Positions 7,903-15,848 of a stretch of 64,000 nt of DNA are shown here, piece after piece. The position numbers and the translations under genes are program-made. Under the pieces are notes generated by a model. That model saw only the letters and a program-made list of their open reading frames with translations, ran no database searches and had not been told where the DNA came from. The stretch is from Pseudanabaena sp. Chao 1811 (GTDB lineage: Bacteria; Cyanobacteriota; Cyanobacteriia; Pseudanabaenales; Pseudanabaenaceae): contig NZ_CP101416.1 of the NCBI RefSeq assembly GCF_027942295.1, positions 434,001 through 498,000 of the forward strand, given 5' to 3'. Within the stretch, counting starts at the first letter, position 1. Every line of letters starts with the position of its first letter.

Positions 7903-8789
7903 ATGATCAAATTTCCCCTGACAAAATTATTAGATGAGCAAGCCAGCTATGAATGGTTATTAGAAATTCTACATCCGAAAGGATTGTATTGTCCCAATGG
8001 ACACGCAATACCAGTGGGACAAGCACCGCATGATCGCCAACGCGAACCAATCGTCAAATATAAGTGTCGGGGATGTGGGAAAGTGTTCCATATTTTTACA
8101 GGAACAGACTTATCAGGAAGTCATTACACCTGTGGTCAGATCGTGCTGATATTGCGTGGATTCTTACAAGGACAAACGACCCAACACATAGCCGAGGAAC
8201 TAGGACTCGACTATGGGACATTATTGTCTTGGCGGCATCGCATCCAACGACGAGGATTTGCCCATTTGATTAATGGTAATCTGTCCGATGCTGAAACCGA
8301 GATGGACGAGATGTTTCAGAATGCAGGAGAAAAGGGAGCCAAAAAAAAGATCCAATAGCAGACCCACCAAGACGACGAGGGAATCAACGCAAAGGCAAAG
8401 GAACAATGGCAAATGACCGTCCACCTGTTGTCGGCACGGTTGGACGCAACAGTGGTCAGATCCGCATGAAGGTCTGTGACAATACTCAACAAATCACGAT
8501 TCAGCCGCAGGTAGAGGTAACAACTTTACCAAATACAACAGTCTATACCGATGAATCTGATGCTTACAATCGCATACCTGATTCTGGTCGTGAGCGTCAA
8601 ACTGTTTGTCACTCTCAGCGCGAGTATGCTCGCGATGACGATCAAGATGGCTTTTGTGAGGTTCATTGCAATACTATGGAGGGGATTTGGGTTGGTTTAC
8701 GCAATTTCCTGCGTCCCTTTCGCGGTATTCACAAAAAATATTTGTATCTGTATGTAGCCATGTTTGAGTGGTCATACAATCTGCGTTAG
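7903..8789 (+). CDS. IS1595-family (ISXO2-like) transposase, two frames with a probable -1 frameshift
   Basis: Frame A (7903-8358) has an N-terminal zinc ribbon: C-P-N-G-H ... YKCRGCGKVFHIFTGTDLSG, followed by a helix-turn-helix region (GQTTQHIAEELGLDYGTLL). Frame B covers 8349-8789, with YTDESDAYNRI, HSQREYAR, HCNTMEGIWVGLRNFLRPFR and FEWSYNLR, the ISXO2 catalytic region. The frames overlap at eight A (8341-8348), where a -1 slip reads K-K-K-D-P-I-A-D-P-P-R-R-R into frame B. The combined protein would be about 295 aa. The 3' terminal repeat was not found; the IS4 gene begins only 57 bases downstream, so this copy is probably truncated by the neighbour and not autonomous. Confidence 0.8.
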
Positions 8790-8845
8790 ATTGATTTTGA
8801 CTTTCTGCGTCGTCTTCTTTTTCCTCCTTCCACCTATTTCCCTAC

Positions 8846-9910
8846 ATGAGCGAAGAGATTAACCTATTCCGAGAAATGTTGCAGCAGCATCTGCAATGGA
8901 ATGCAGCAAGACTCGCATTTGTGTGCACATTCCTGATCGCGCTAATACGAGTAAGGACAGTAAACCTAGCCGAAATCGCGACGGGATTTAGCGGCAAAGC
9001 CAAAGTTGCATCACATTACAACAGACTACAAAGATTCTTCCGAGACTTTGAAGTAGACTATGAAAGCATTGCCGTAACCGTCGTCAAAGTAATGCAGATA
9101 CCCGAACCATGGGTAATCTCAATCGACCGCACCGATTGGCAGTTTGGCAAGACAGTTTTCAATGTGCTGACTCTAGGAGTAGTGCATCATGGAATCGCTT
9201 TCCCGTTGGTATGGATGATGCTAGATAAAAAAGGCAACTCTAACACCCGTGAACTATGTGAATTGTGGAATCGATTTTTAGAAATATTTGGCAGTCGCAA
9301 AATCGCCTTTTTGACCGTAGACCGAGAGTTTGTGGGGGAAGAGTGGTTTGACTATTTGCTGTGTGAGCCATGTACCCCATTTAGAATCCGCATTCGTAAA
9401 AACACCTTGCTTGACGATGGGCAGAAGCAACTGCGGGCTGAAGTTTGTTTTCAAGACCTCCAGTTTGGTGAATTTAGGGTGTTGGGCAAACGTAGGCAAA
9501 TTTGGGGATATTGGCTTTATATTGCAGCAATGCGTCTAGAGGATGGTGAGTTGTTGCTCTTGGTTACTGATCATGCTCCTTATACTGCTATTGCTGATTA
9601 TGCTAAGCGTTGGGCTATTGAGACTTTGTTTGGTTGTTTTAAATCCCGTGGCTTTTGTTTAGAATCCTCTCATCTTCAGGACTCAGAAAGGCTTTCTAAG
9701 CCTATTGCTTTGCTTACTCTGGCTTTGTGTTGGTGTTTTTCCTCGGGTTTATGGCAATTCTTACTCAATCCTCTCAAACCTAAAAAGCATGGTCGCTTAC
9801 CTAAAAGCATTTTTCGGCTTGGCTTTGATTTCATTCGCCATATCGTCTTTGACTTACACCTCAATTCTGTTGCCTTTTTCAACTCCATTAAATTTTTGTC
9901 CTGTACTTAG
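8846..9910 (+). CDS. IS4-family transposase, apparently intact
   Basis: 354 aa. The catalytic residues appear in the expected order: SIDRTDWQFG (first D), FLTVDREFVGEEWF (second D) and YAKRWAIETLFGCFKSRGF, which matches the Y-(2)-R-(3)-E-(6)-K signature of IS4. The N-terminus (MSEEINLFREMLQQHL, NLAEIATGFSGKAKVASHYN) is the type seen in IS4 proteins of cyanobacteria. No internal stop or frameshift. The stop falls right where host gene sequence resumes (9911), so the right end of the element overlaps or lies very near the stop codon. Confidence 0.85.
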   Translation: MSEEINLFREMLQQHLQWNAARLAFVCTFLIALIRVRTVNLAEIATGFSGKAKVASHYNRLQRFFRDFEVDYESIAVTVVKVMQIPEPWVISIDRTDWQFGKTVFNVLTLGVVHHGIAFPLVWMMLDKKGNSNTRELCELWNRFLEIFGSRKIAFLTVDREFVGEEWFDYLLCEPCTPFRIRIRKNTLLDDGQKQLRAEVCFQDLQFGEFRVLGKRRQIWGYWLYIAAMRLEDGELLLLVTDHAPYTAIADYAKRWAIETLFGCFKSRGFCLESSHLQDSERLSKPIALLTLALCWCFSSGLWQFLLNPLKPKKHGRLPKSIFRLGFDFIRHIVFDLHLNSVAFFNSIKFLSCT

Positions 9911-9982
9911 GTATCATTAACAGAATTTAGCTTTGGTGGCTTAGGACTGACTGCACAAGACTTTCAAGAACTATTTGGTTAA
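9911..9982 (+). pseudogene. C-terminal tail of a gene destroyed by the IS block
   Basis: An open frame with no start reads V-S-L-T-E-F-S-F-G-G-L-G-L-T-A-Q-D-F-Q-E-L-F-G-stop directly after the IS4 gene. It looks like a genuine protein C-terminus, but I cannot assign a family, and no matching 5' part is visible left of the IS block. Confidence 0.45.
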
Positions 9983-10030
9983 TTCATAAGATGTGATTTT
10001 TGAGAGAAAGTATGAGGCTCAGCTACAAGA

Positions 10031-11116
10031 ATGTCCAAACAACAAGCAGAATCATCTTGGCGATCGCCTTTTTTTTGGATAGTTGTGGGACTGTTCGGGA
10101 TAGTCTTTATTTTAGAATTTTCCACACCACCAGACTATGTGATGAGTTATCTCTACGTCAGCCCGATTCTGATTGCTAACTCTCGATTGAGTCGTGGCGC
10201 GATATTTCAAATTATCTGCGCTGCGGTAATTTTGACTTTATTAAATATTTGGGTTCCCATCCACGACAAAATTCACACTTCAATGGTGGTAAATCGTTTA
10301 GTGACGGTATTTGCTCTGATATTGACTGGGATTTTGAGTGATCGCTATCGTCAGACCCAACAGATTTTAGTCCAGCAACAGGTAAAGCTCCAAGCCCAAG
10401 AACAAATCATGAATATGCGAGAGGATTTTGCTTCTACTTTGGCTCATGACTTACGGACTCCTTTACTCGGTGCGATCGAAACTCTTCAAGCATTTGATCG
10501 AGGACATTTTGGAACGATTCAATCCACTCAAAAGACAGTCTTAGCTACGATGATTCGCAGTCATCAGAATAGTTTGCGACTAGTGGAAACTCTCCTTGAT
10601 GTCTATCGCAATGAAACGGAAGGTTTGCAACTACAATTAACACCAATCAATTTAGCAGTTCTCGCAGAGGATGTGGCAACTTCCCTATTGAGTCTATCTA
10701 CTAATCGTAGTGTCTATCTAAATTTGCACTATGGTGAGTCGGACTTTCGCAAATTCCTATGGGTGAATGGTGATGATTTCCAATTACGGCGAGTTTTTAT
10801 AAATTTGCTGACCAATGCGATTAATCATTCACCCCGTGGCGCAAAAGTAGAAGTAGTGCTAGAAACTCAATCTGCTTATCAGGTGGTGCAAGTGCTGGAT
10901 AGTGGTGCAGGGATTAGAGCCGATGAAAAGCCCTATCTATTTGAAAGATTTTATCAAGGACAAAGCGATCGCCTCGCGACTGGTTCGGGGTTAGGGCTAT
11001 ATCTATCTCGCCAAATTATTGAAGCGCATGGCGGTACAATTTGGGCAGAGAATCGACATCCTCAGGGCGCAGTTTTTGGCTTTCGTTTGCCAGCCCTGCC
11101 ATACTCATCTTCCTAA
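10031..11116 (+). CDS. Membrane sensor histidine kinase
   Basis: 361 aa. The N-terminal 105 residues hold three to four membrane helices (FFWIVVGLFGIVFILEF, YLYVSPILIANSRLS, IICAAVILTLLNIWVP, RLVTVFALILTGILSD) without a large extracytoplasmic domain. A coiled-coil-like linker leads to the H-box FASTLAHDLRTPL with His at about residue 139. The N-box (LRRVFINLLTNAINHS), G1 (DSGAGI), F (LFERFYQG) and G2 (GSGLGLYLSRQI) boxes follow, so it should be active. The response regulator at 11221 follows in the same direction after two hairpins and is the likely partner. The signal is unknown; the helical N-terminus suggests sensing within the membrane. Confidence 0.9.
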   Translation: MSKQQAESSWRSPFFWIVVGLFGIVFILEFSTPPDYVMSYLYVSPILIANSRLSRGAIFQIICAAVILTLLNIWVPIHDKIHTSMVVNRLVTVFALILTGILSDRYRQTQQILVQQQVKLQAQEQIMNMREDFASTLAHDLRTPLLGAIETLQAFDRGHFGTIQSTQKTVLATMIRSHQNSLRLVETLLDVYRNETEGLQLQLTPINLAVLAEDVATSLLSLSTNRSVYLNLHYGESDFRKFLWVNGDDFQLRRVFINLLTNAINHSPRGAKVEVVLETQSAYQVVQVLDSGAGIRADEKPYLFERFYQGQSDRLATGSGLGLYLSRQIIEAHGGTIWAENRHPQGAVFGFRLPALPYSSS

Positions 11117-11203
11117 ATAAAAAAATGGCTACGCCATTTTTTTATTTGTTATAACCAGAATATTTTTAGATTCTTGCTTCGCAAGAATTTAAAAATATTC
11201 TGG
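11115..11203. repeat. Two consecutive long hairpins between kinase and regulator genes
   Basis: The first has 15-bp perfect arms (11115-11129 with 11133-11147) around TAC. The second (11155-11203) has arms CCAGAATATTTTTA / TAAAAATATTCTGG, with an inner TTCTTGC-TTC-GCAAGAA apex. They may attenuate transcription between the paired two-component genes. They belong to the same class as the other window hairpins. Confidence 0.65.
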
Positions 11204-11220
11204 TAGGGCAACCCGAAATT

Positions 11221-11889
11221 ATGACCTTAGATAATCGCAAAATATTGTTAGTTGAAGACGATGAGCTATTTCGCCTTGGTTTGCAGGTGCGCTTGCAGCA
11301 GGAAACTAAAATTGCCGTTTTAGCAGAGGCAAGTGATGGAGAAACAGCGATCGATTTGGCAAAACAGCAAATCTTCGATCTTGTCCTCCTTGATATTGGC
11401 TTGCCGGGACTCGGCGGTATGGAAACCTGTCGGCAACTCAAACAAAACCATCCCAACCTACCGATTTTGGTCTTAACTTCACGCAATGAGCGTACCCTTA
11501 TTTCCCGCTTAGTGACCGCAGGCGCACAGGGCTACTGCATGAAGGGTGTTGCCGCCGAGACCTTAATTTTGGCGATGCGATCGCTAATTGCTGGGGCTTC
11601 TTGGTGGGATGCCACTGCGACTGCGGAAATTCAGCATACTTTTCAGAATCATTCTTCTGAACTCACGGATGATCCATCCTCTGAGGCAAAGGTCAATACT
11701 CTGACTCGGCGTGAGAAAGAAATCCTGATGTTGATGTCAGAGCATAAAACCAATCAAGAAATTGCCGATCTGTTGTACATTTCCTCAGGCACAGTGCGAG
11801 TACATATTCATACGATTTTGCATAAACTAGAAGTAGCCGATCGCAAACAGGCGATCGCGATCGCTACCCAAAATAATCTTTTGCCATAA
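11221..11889 (+). CDS. NarL/FixJ-family response regulator
   Basis: 222 aa. The receiver domain (1-120) has acidic residues VEDDE near the N-terminus, the phosphoacceptor Asp at about residue 58 (FDLVLLDIGLPG), Thr/Ser in LVLTSR and Lys in GYCMKGV. A LuxR-type helix-turn-helix lies at about 155-215 (LTRREKEILMLMSEHKTNQE, GTVRVHIHTILHKLEV). It follows the histidine kinase and is its probable partner. Target genes are unknown. Confidence 0.9.
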   Translation: MTLDNRKILLVEDDELFRLGLQVRLQQETKIAVLAEASDGETAIDLAKQQIFDLVLLDIGLPGLGGMETCRQLKQNHPNLPILVLTSRNERTLISRLVTAGAQGYCMKGVAAETLILAMRSLIAGASWWDATATAEIQHTFQNHSSELTDDPSSEAKVNTLTRREKEILMLMSEHKTNQEIADLLYISSGTVRVHIHTILHKLEVADRKQAIAIATQNNLLP

Positions 11890-11918
11890 GCAAGATAAGT
11901 AGCGCGAAGCGCAACTAT

Positions 11919-12788
11919 CTATAGGCTCTGGCATTGAGCGCAAAAATGTGTCGATCGCCCACCGAGCTTAATTCGAGAAATTACTGTCCCACAAACATTA
12001 CAGGGTTGCCCCGTGCGTCGAAATACCCAAGCGGTATCGATGTAATTGCCCTTTAGTCCTGCCACATTCTGGAACGAGCTAAAAGTTGTCCCACCCTTAG
12101 CAATCCCATCACTAAGTGATCGGATAATTCCTTGATGCAAAGCCTTGACCTGTTCTGCACTAAGAGAATTTGCAGCTTTTTGAGGATGAATTTTGCCAAG
12201 AAATAACGACTCATCCGCGTAAATATTGCCAATACCCGCCACAGTTTCTTGATCGAGCAGTACTGTTTTGATCGGGCGACCACTACGGCTAAGTTTGGCG
12301 GCTAAATGCTCAGGTGTAAACTCTGGGTCAAAAGGTTCTAAACCTAACTTCTGTAATCCCGTAATAATTGATTCGGTCGCGTGATTAGGCGGAACCCACC
12401 AAACTTTACCAAAGGTACGCTGATCATCAAATCGCAATTCCTTCTGACTTGAACTTTTCCCCTTTTTCCCTTTTCCTTTTTCCTTTAAAAATAAACGTAC
12501 TCGCGTATGTTTCCCCACTGCCATATCGCGATCGCACCAAAGCAAACTCCCCGTCATTCGTAAATGGACACCCAGTTGATTACCTTGGGACAACTTCGCA
12601 ATTAAATATTTTCCCCGTCGCTGCCACTCAACAAACTCTGCTCCCGTTAGAGCATCTAAAAAAGCTTGTGGATTTTCAGGATAGGCGATCGCACGGGGCA
12701 GCAATACCTCACCACCTTCAATCTGCCAACCTAACGTACTTTCATTTAAACCAATCCGAACTGTCTCAACTTCTGGTAACTCAGGCAT
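11919..12788 (-). CDS. mutM: Formamidopyrimidine-DNA glycosylase (Fpg/MutM)
   Basis: 289 aa. It begins MPELPEVETVRIGLNES, with the catalytic Pro2 and Glu3 exposed after Met removal. H2TH region: IGNIYADESLFLGKIHPQK. C-terminal zinc finger: C-N-V-C ... HFCAQCQ, with RIKLGGRSTHFC before the last pair. It removes 8-oxoguanine and other oxidised purines and nicks at the abasic site. A short lysine/serine-rich insertion (KEKGKGKKGKSSSQKE) interrupts the N-terminal domain. A hairpin at 12797-12839 separates it from psaE upstream. Confidence 0.95.
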   Translation of the reverse strand: MPELPEVETVRIGLNESTLGWQIEGGEVLLPRAIAYPENPQAFLDALTGAEFVEWQRRGKYLIAKLSQGNQLGVHLRMTGSLLWCDRDMAVGKHTRVRLFLKEKGKGKKGKSSSQKELRFDDQRTFGKVWWVPPNHATESIITGLQKLGLEPFDPEFTPEHLAAKLSRSGRPIKTVLLDQETVAGIGNIYADESLFLGKIHPQKAANSLSAEQVKALHQGIIRSLSDGIAKGGTTFSSFQNVAGLKGNYIDTAWVFRRTGQPCNVCGTVISRIKLGGRSTHFCAQCQSL

Positions 12789-12796
12789 TACTTACT

Positions 12797-12839
12797 AAAA
12801 AAGGTACAATCTCTGCTACGCAGAGATTGTACCTTTTTT
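12797..12839 (-). terminator. 20-bp perfect hairpin between psaE and mutM
   Basis: AAAAAAGGTACAATCTCTGC (12797-12816) pairs exactly with 12820-12839 around TAC, ending in a run of T on either strand. It probably terminates psaE. The apex CTGC-TAC-GCAG belongs to the shared TAC-loop class. Confidence 0.75.
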
Positions 12840-12852
12840 AAGTTAGAAGAAT

Positions 12853-13044
12853 CTAGGCGACTTCTTCGACTTCATCGATCGCAAAGTTGTTGGTTGCGAC
12901 GTTGGAGTAGTTGACGCTATCGAAACGGACGATCACTGGGTAGATGATGCCGCTCTTATCAACAGAAGCTACAGTACCGACTTCACGATACCAGTAGGAC
13001 TCTTTACGCAAAATGCGAACCTTAGAACCGCGTTGAACTGCCAT
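12853..13044 (-). CDS. psaE: Photosystem I reaction centre subunit IV (PsaE)
   Basis: 63 aa, the usual size. [42 protein letters not shown] and [12 protein letters not shown] match the SH3-like PsaE fold on the stromal side of photosystem I, which helps ferredoxin docking and cyclic electron flow. It stands alone, with a terminator hairpin after it and about 215 non-coding bases before it that should hold its promoter. Confidence 0.97.
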   Translation of the reverse strand: MAVQRGSKVRILRKESYWYREVGTVASVDKSGIIYPVIVRFDSVNYSNVATNNFAIDEVEEVA

Positions 13045-13160
13045 AGGTTTATCCTTATTCCTAAAGACTGTAATTTGAAAATAAAATGATTACAGATATC
13101 GTCTCTAGGTTACTGTGAGGCGATCGCCTCTGTCTATTTCTAATGCGTTAAGTTTTATTT

Positions 13161-13193
13161 AGCAAAATAGGATGCATTGCATCCTATTTTGCT
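13161..13193. repeat. 16-bp-arm hairpin upstream of psaE
   Basis: AGCAAAATAGGATGCA (13161-13176), one T, then its exact complement (13178-13193). It lies between the L,D-transpeptidase 3' end and psaE. Confidence 0.6.
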
Positions 13194-13220
13194 GATATAG
13201 CTATCCCTAACTTGTCTTAG

Positions 13221-13258
13221 AACCAAAGAAGAGATGCGCCGCCCTCTCTTCTTTGGTT
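13221..13258 (-). terminator. Hairpin after the L,D-transpeptidase gene
   Basis: AACCAAAGAAGAGA (13221-13234) pairs with TCTCTTCTTTGGTT (13245-13258); the loop TGCGCCGCCC resembles the GC-rich core of other hairpins. It ends 4 bases from the stop codon. Confidence 0.7.
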
Positions 13259-13261
13259 TTG

Positions 13262-13762
13262 CTAGCGTACAACTACGGTTGTACCCACAGAAGCCCAACT
13301 ATAGAGCCATGCAGCATGATCTGGTGCGACATTGGTGCAGCCATGACTGATCGGTATACCAAAACTTCGATGCCAATATGCCCCATGAATGGCGTAGTTG
13401 CCACTGTAGTACATCACATGGGGCACATCAGGAACGTTGTAATCTTCCCCTTGCATTCTGGCGGTAGGATACTTTGACTGAATTTTAAAAATACCCGCAG
13501 GCGTGGGTGTCTCAGCTTTACCCGTAGAGACAATCACCGAATATATGGCTCTATTGCCTTGCCAAGCGATCAGAGTCTGACTACGCCGATTAATCTCAAT
13601 CCAGCGTTGACCAGATCGCTTTAAATTCTGAATACTACGGCTACTGACGTAACTACCACGAGATTGGGCGCTTACGACATCTAGATTAATCCATTCGCCT
13701 ATGCCCAGCAGCAATAGCGCTGTGATAAAAACTTTGGGTATAGCTTGCCAATACTTAATCAT
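13262..13762 (-). CDS. L,D-transpeptidase (YkuD domain)
   Basis: 166 aa from the ATG at 13762; an in-frame TTG at 13774 is less likely. An N-terminal hydrophobic segment (VFITALLLLGIGEWINL) is a signal or anchor. The catalytic region reads YAIHGAYWHRSFGIPISHGCTNV, i.e. HG...SHGC with the active Cys. Earlier, RSQTLIAWQGNR, VSTGKAETPTPAGIFKI and PHVMYYSGNY match YkuD. Such enzymes form 3-3 peptidoglycan cross-links or attach proteins to the wall, outside the inner membrane. The short spacing after the TM suggests no extra substrate-binding domain. Confidence 0.9.
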   Translation of the reverse strand: MIKYWQAIPKVFITALLLLGIGEWINLDVVSAQSRGSYVSSRSIQNLKRSGQRWIEINRRSQTLIAWQGNRAIYSVIVSTGKAETPTPAGIFKIQSKYPTARMQGEDYNVPDVPHVMYYSGNYAIHGAYWHRSFGIPISHGCTNVAPDHAAWLYSWASVGTTVVVR

Positions 13763-13835
13763 TTTGAGAGTCAAGGTTGCTTATTAACAATTATGCCCAA
13801 AATCTGATTAAATCCGCCAAAAACTTGTATTGCTA

Positions 13836-13910
13836 CAGTGCTGCAAGTTACAGCGCAACGCGCTGTAACTTGCAGCACTGTTTGTATGTGGGCGCAAAGC
13901 TCATACAAAC
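13836..13910. repeat. Perfect 21-bp-arm hairpin followed by a second imperfect hairpin
   Basis: 13836-13856 (CAGTGCTGCAAGTTACAGCGC) pairs exactly with 13860-13880 around AAC. The adjoining 13880-13910 has GTTTGTATG and CATACAAAC arms around a GGCGCAAAGC loop. Both lie between the DUF4090-like gene and the L,D-transpeptidase; the second sits just past the stop of the DUF4090-like gene and may terminate it. Confidence 0.7.
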
Positions 13911-13912
13911 GA

Positions 13913-14200
13913 TTACTTATTGTAAAAGTAAGCAATATCCTTATCTTTAAGTGGGGCAAAGCCTGCTTCCAACAATTTTTGATTCAGCTCATCTTGAGGG
14001 ATATGTTTTGCGCCAATACGGACAATGCGCGATCGCATGGTATTAGTTACACCACTGCGTTGACGACCAGCTTCTAGAGCCATCACACTGTTGTATAGAT
14101 CAAGCTTTTTAGGATCGATGGGTGTGCCATCAAAATCAATGCCTTGAGCGATCGCCACATCAATCGCATCAGCACCTGTTGTTGAAGAATTATCAGACAT
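13913..14200 (-). CDS. Conserved cyanobacterial protein, DUF4090-like
   Basis: 95 aa. ADAIDVAIAQGIDFDGTPI, NSVMALEAGRQRSGVTNTMR, RIVRIGAKHIPQDELNQ and GFAPLKDKDIAYFY match my memory of a small protein conserved across cyanobacteria (DUF4090). No membrane segment or known catalytic motif. It reads in the same direction as the methyltransferase upstream, about 49 bases away, so they may be co-transcribed. Function unknown. Confidence 0.7.
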   Translation of the reverse strand: MSDNSSTTGADAIDVAIAQGIDFDGTPIDPKKLDLYNSVMALEAGRQRSGVTNTMRSRIVRIGAKHIPQDELNQKLLEAGFAPLKDKDIAYFYNK

Positions 14201-14249
14201 AATCTAACCTGTAAAATTTGCGGTGACTTGCTACGCAAGTTTCACCAAA

Positions 14250-14945
14250 CTACCACTGAACGCGATACATCGAAAATAGCAACCCATCTTTTTTAGCGGT
14301 AATTTTGCCACCCATCGCCTGCACCAGCTCGGTAAATTCGCTAAGAGGAGTAAGAAATACTTCTGCGCCTAAATAGGTTTCTAAAATCGCCCAATTTTCA
14401 GCAAATTCTAAATCGGGGGCGATCACATCAAAAATTAAAACTCCATTGGGCTTTAATACCCGTTTTGCCTCCTGCAATACTAATTTCCAATATTTCAGAG
14501 GGTAATAGCAACTAAAGCCCGTCGCAATTACGCGATCGAAAGTGGCATTTTCATAATTTAACTGGTGAGCCGCTCCATGTTGCACCCCTTTAAATAATTT
14601 TGAGTTAAGCTGCGAACCTCTCGAATTAAGCGCATCCTTTGCCACAAAACTTATCTCTTGACCATAAAAAAATACGTCCCAATCGCGCCAAGGATAAATT
14701 AAAAAGCTAACCCCACAACCAATATCTAAACACCGTTGATTTTTTTGAAATTGCGCCAATTCCCAAAAAGGCGAAGCAATTTTACCCGCTAGAGTATGGC
14801 TCACCCATTCTCGAAATAGTGGCATCGACTCCACCTCTGCGGGTAAATCAAATGCTTCATTCCGATATTCGCGATCGTAGCGCTGCTGTACCGGGGTGAT
14901 TGCCTCTGTCCATTCATCTGCCTGAGAAGTAAAAGCTTTATTCAT
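14250..14945 (-). CDS. Class I SAM-dependent methyltransferase
   Basis: 231 aa from ATG 14945; a longer frame would overlap the upstream gene by 56 bases, so I prefer this start, 7 bases after that stop. SAM-binding motif I is CLDIGCGVSFLIYPW, then FFYGQEISFVAKDA, the post-I region FDRVIATGFSCYYPL and RVLKPNGVLIFDVIAPD. Substrate unknown. It forms an apparent operon with the DUF2301-like gene before it. Confidence 0.8.
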   Translation of the reverse strand: MNKAFTSQADEWTEAITPVQQRYDREYRNEAFDLPAEVESMPLFREWVSHTLAGKIASPFWELAQFQKNQRCLDIGCGVSFLIYPWRDWDVFFYGQEISFVAKDALNSRGSQLNSKLFKGVQHGAAHQLNYENATFDRVIATGFSCYYPLKYWKLVLQEAKRVLKPNGVLIFDVIAPDLEFAENWAILETYLGAEVFLTPLSEFTELVQAMGGKITAKKDGLLFSMYRVQW

Positions 14946-14952
14946 GTTTGTA

Positions 14953-15600
14953 TTAAGCTGCTTGTTGCTTTTGGGCTTTGAGATAAGCAAATACTGATTT
15001 ATCGCCAATGTCTGAGGGGATTTCTTGGCTTAATTTACGAATTGCAAAAATCATAAATAAAACTGCCCAAGTACCTAATAAACTTTGCTCGATCGCTATG
15101 GGCAGAAGACTCACCAAGTGACCAAGAATCAATACTGGCAATAATGGAACTAAAAATTTAGTTTCAAAGCGATTAAAACAAAAAGATTCTTTAAAGAAAA
15201 TCCCAGTTAGAGCGGCAAAACTAAAACCGACACCAATTAAAGCGATCGGATGTTCGTAAATTGCGATCGCTAAAGGTTCTGGGAAATACAAAGCAATACC
15301 GACCGAAGCGATCGCGCCAATCGCCCAAAATAGCTGCAACACCCGATGAAGTAATTCTAGATAAATATGGATCGTCCAAAGTGCAACCCCTAAACCTAGC
15401 GAAAATCCCCAATATAGCCAAGTTAACCAATTTAGGATTTGAGGATTACTTGGCTGTAGTAGCACTAACAACGCTCCTACGCTAAAACATACTGCCGCGA
15501 TCGCTAAGGCACTGCGATAGATAATCACACTTAGGCGATCGCTCTCAGTAATCGTAAACTCACCAAACTGACCTTGATAAACTTCAGATGTAATTTCCAC
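14953..15600 (-). CDS. DUF2301-like integral membrane protein
   Basis: 215 aa from a GTG at 15600 preceded by GGAGA; the frame is open to a TTG at 15615. Six to seven hydrophobic segments: SALAIAAVCFSVGALLVLL, LTWLYWGFSLGLGVALWTI, LFWAIGAIASVGIALYF, IALIGVGFSFAALTGIFF, LVPLLPVLILGHLVSLLPI, LLGTWAVLFMIFAI. The family is found in cyanobacteria and plants, with no known activity. The C-terminal FAYLKAQKQQAA is cytosolic. It overlaps nothing and is followed closely by the methyltransferase gene. Confidence 0.7.
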   Translation of the reverse strand: MEITSEVYQGQFGEFTITESDRLSVIIYRSALAIAAVCFSVGALLVLLQPSNPQILNWLTWLYWGFSLGLGVALWTIHIYLELLHRVLQLFWAIGAIASVGIALYFPEPLAIAIYEHPIALIGVGFSFAALTGIFFKESFCFNRFETKFLVPLLPVLILGHLVSLLPIAIEQSLLGTWAVLFMIFAIRKLSQEIPSDIGDKSVFAYLKAQKQQAA

Positions 15601-15664
15601 AAATTTCTCCGTCAATGGCTATTACTAAAAGTATAGCTGTCGCCGTTTGTGTTAGAAAAAAATC

Positions 15665-15714
15665 AAAACTCCAGAAGAGTTTGGCGGCGCGCCGCCAAAC
15701 TCTTCTGGAGTTTT
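15665..15714. repeat. Perfect 50-bp palindrome without a loop
   Basis: 15665-15689 is the exact reverse complement of 15690-15714; the centre is GGCGGCGCGCCGCC and the outer arm AAAACTCCAGAAGAGTTT. It lies between the divergent starts of the DUF2301-like and lipoprotein genes, so it is not an ordinary 3' terminator. Confidence 0.8.
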
Positions 15715-15848
15715 ATTGGTAAAACTTAATGTTATCTCTTGTTAATGATTGCCAAAATGACCATAATGCTTTACTATCTTGCAGTCAAAATCGACAACAT
15801 CGGATGACGCTGTACCGAAAAACAAGTAGGCAGCAGAGGAACTTTTTT

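Larger units (their letters stand above)
7868..9910 (+). mobile_element. Composite block of an IS1595 element followed by an IS4 element
   Basis: Two transposase genes lie in tandem with 57 bases between them, and the tail of a destroyed gene follows (9911-9982). I could not identify terminal repeats or target duplications confidently, so the outer borders are approximate. The order suggests that IS4 landed at or near the 3' end of IS1595 and that flanking host sequence was lost. Confidence 0.5.

Noticed and set aside
13771-14077. Two frames of 62 and 79 codons on opposite strands
   Set aside because: Both run through the long hairpins at 13836-13910 and have no family resemblance; the DUF4090-like gene explains the coding signal.
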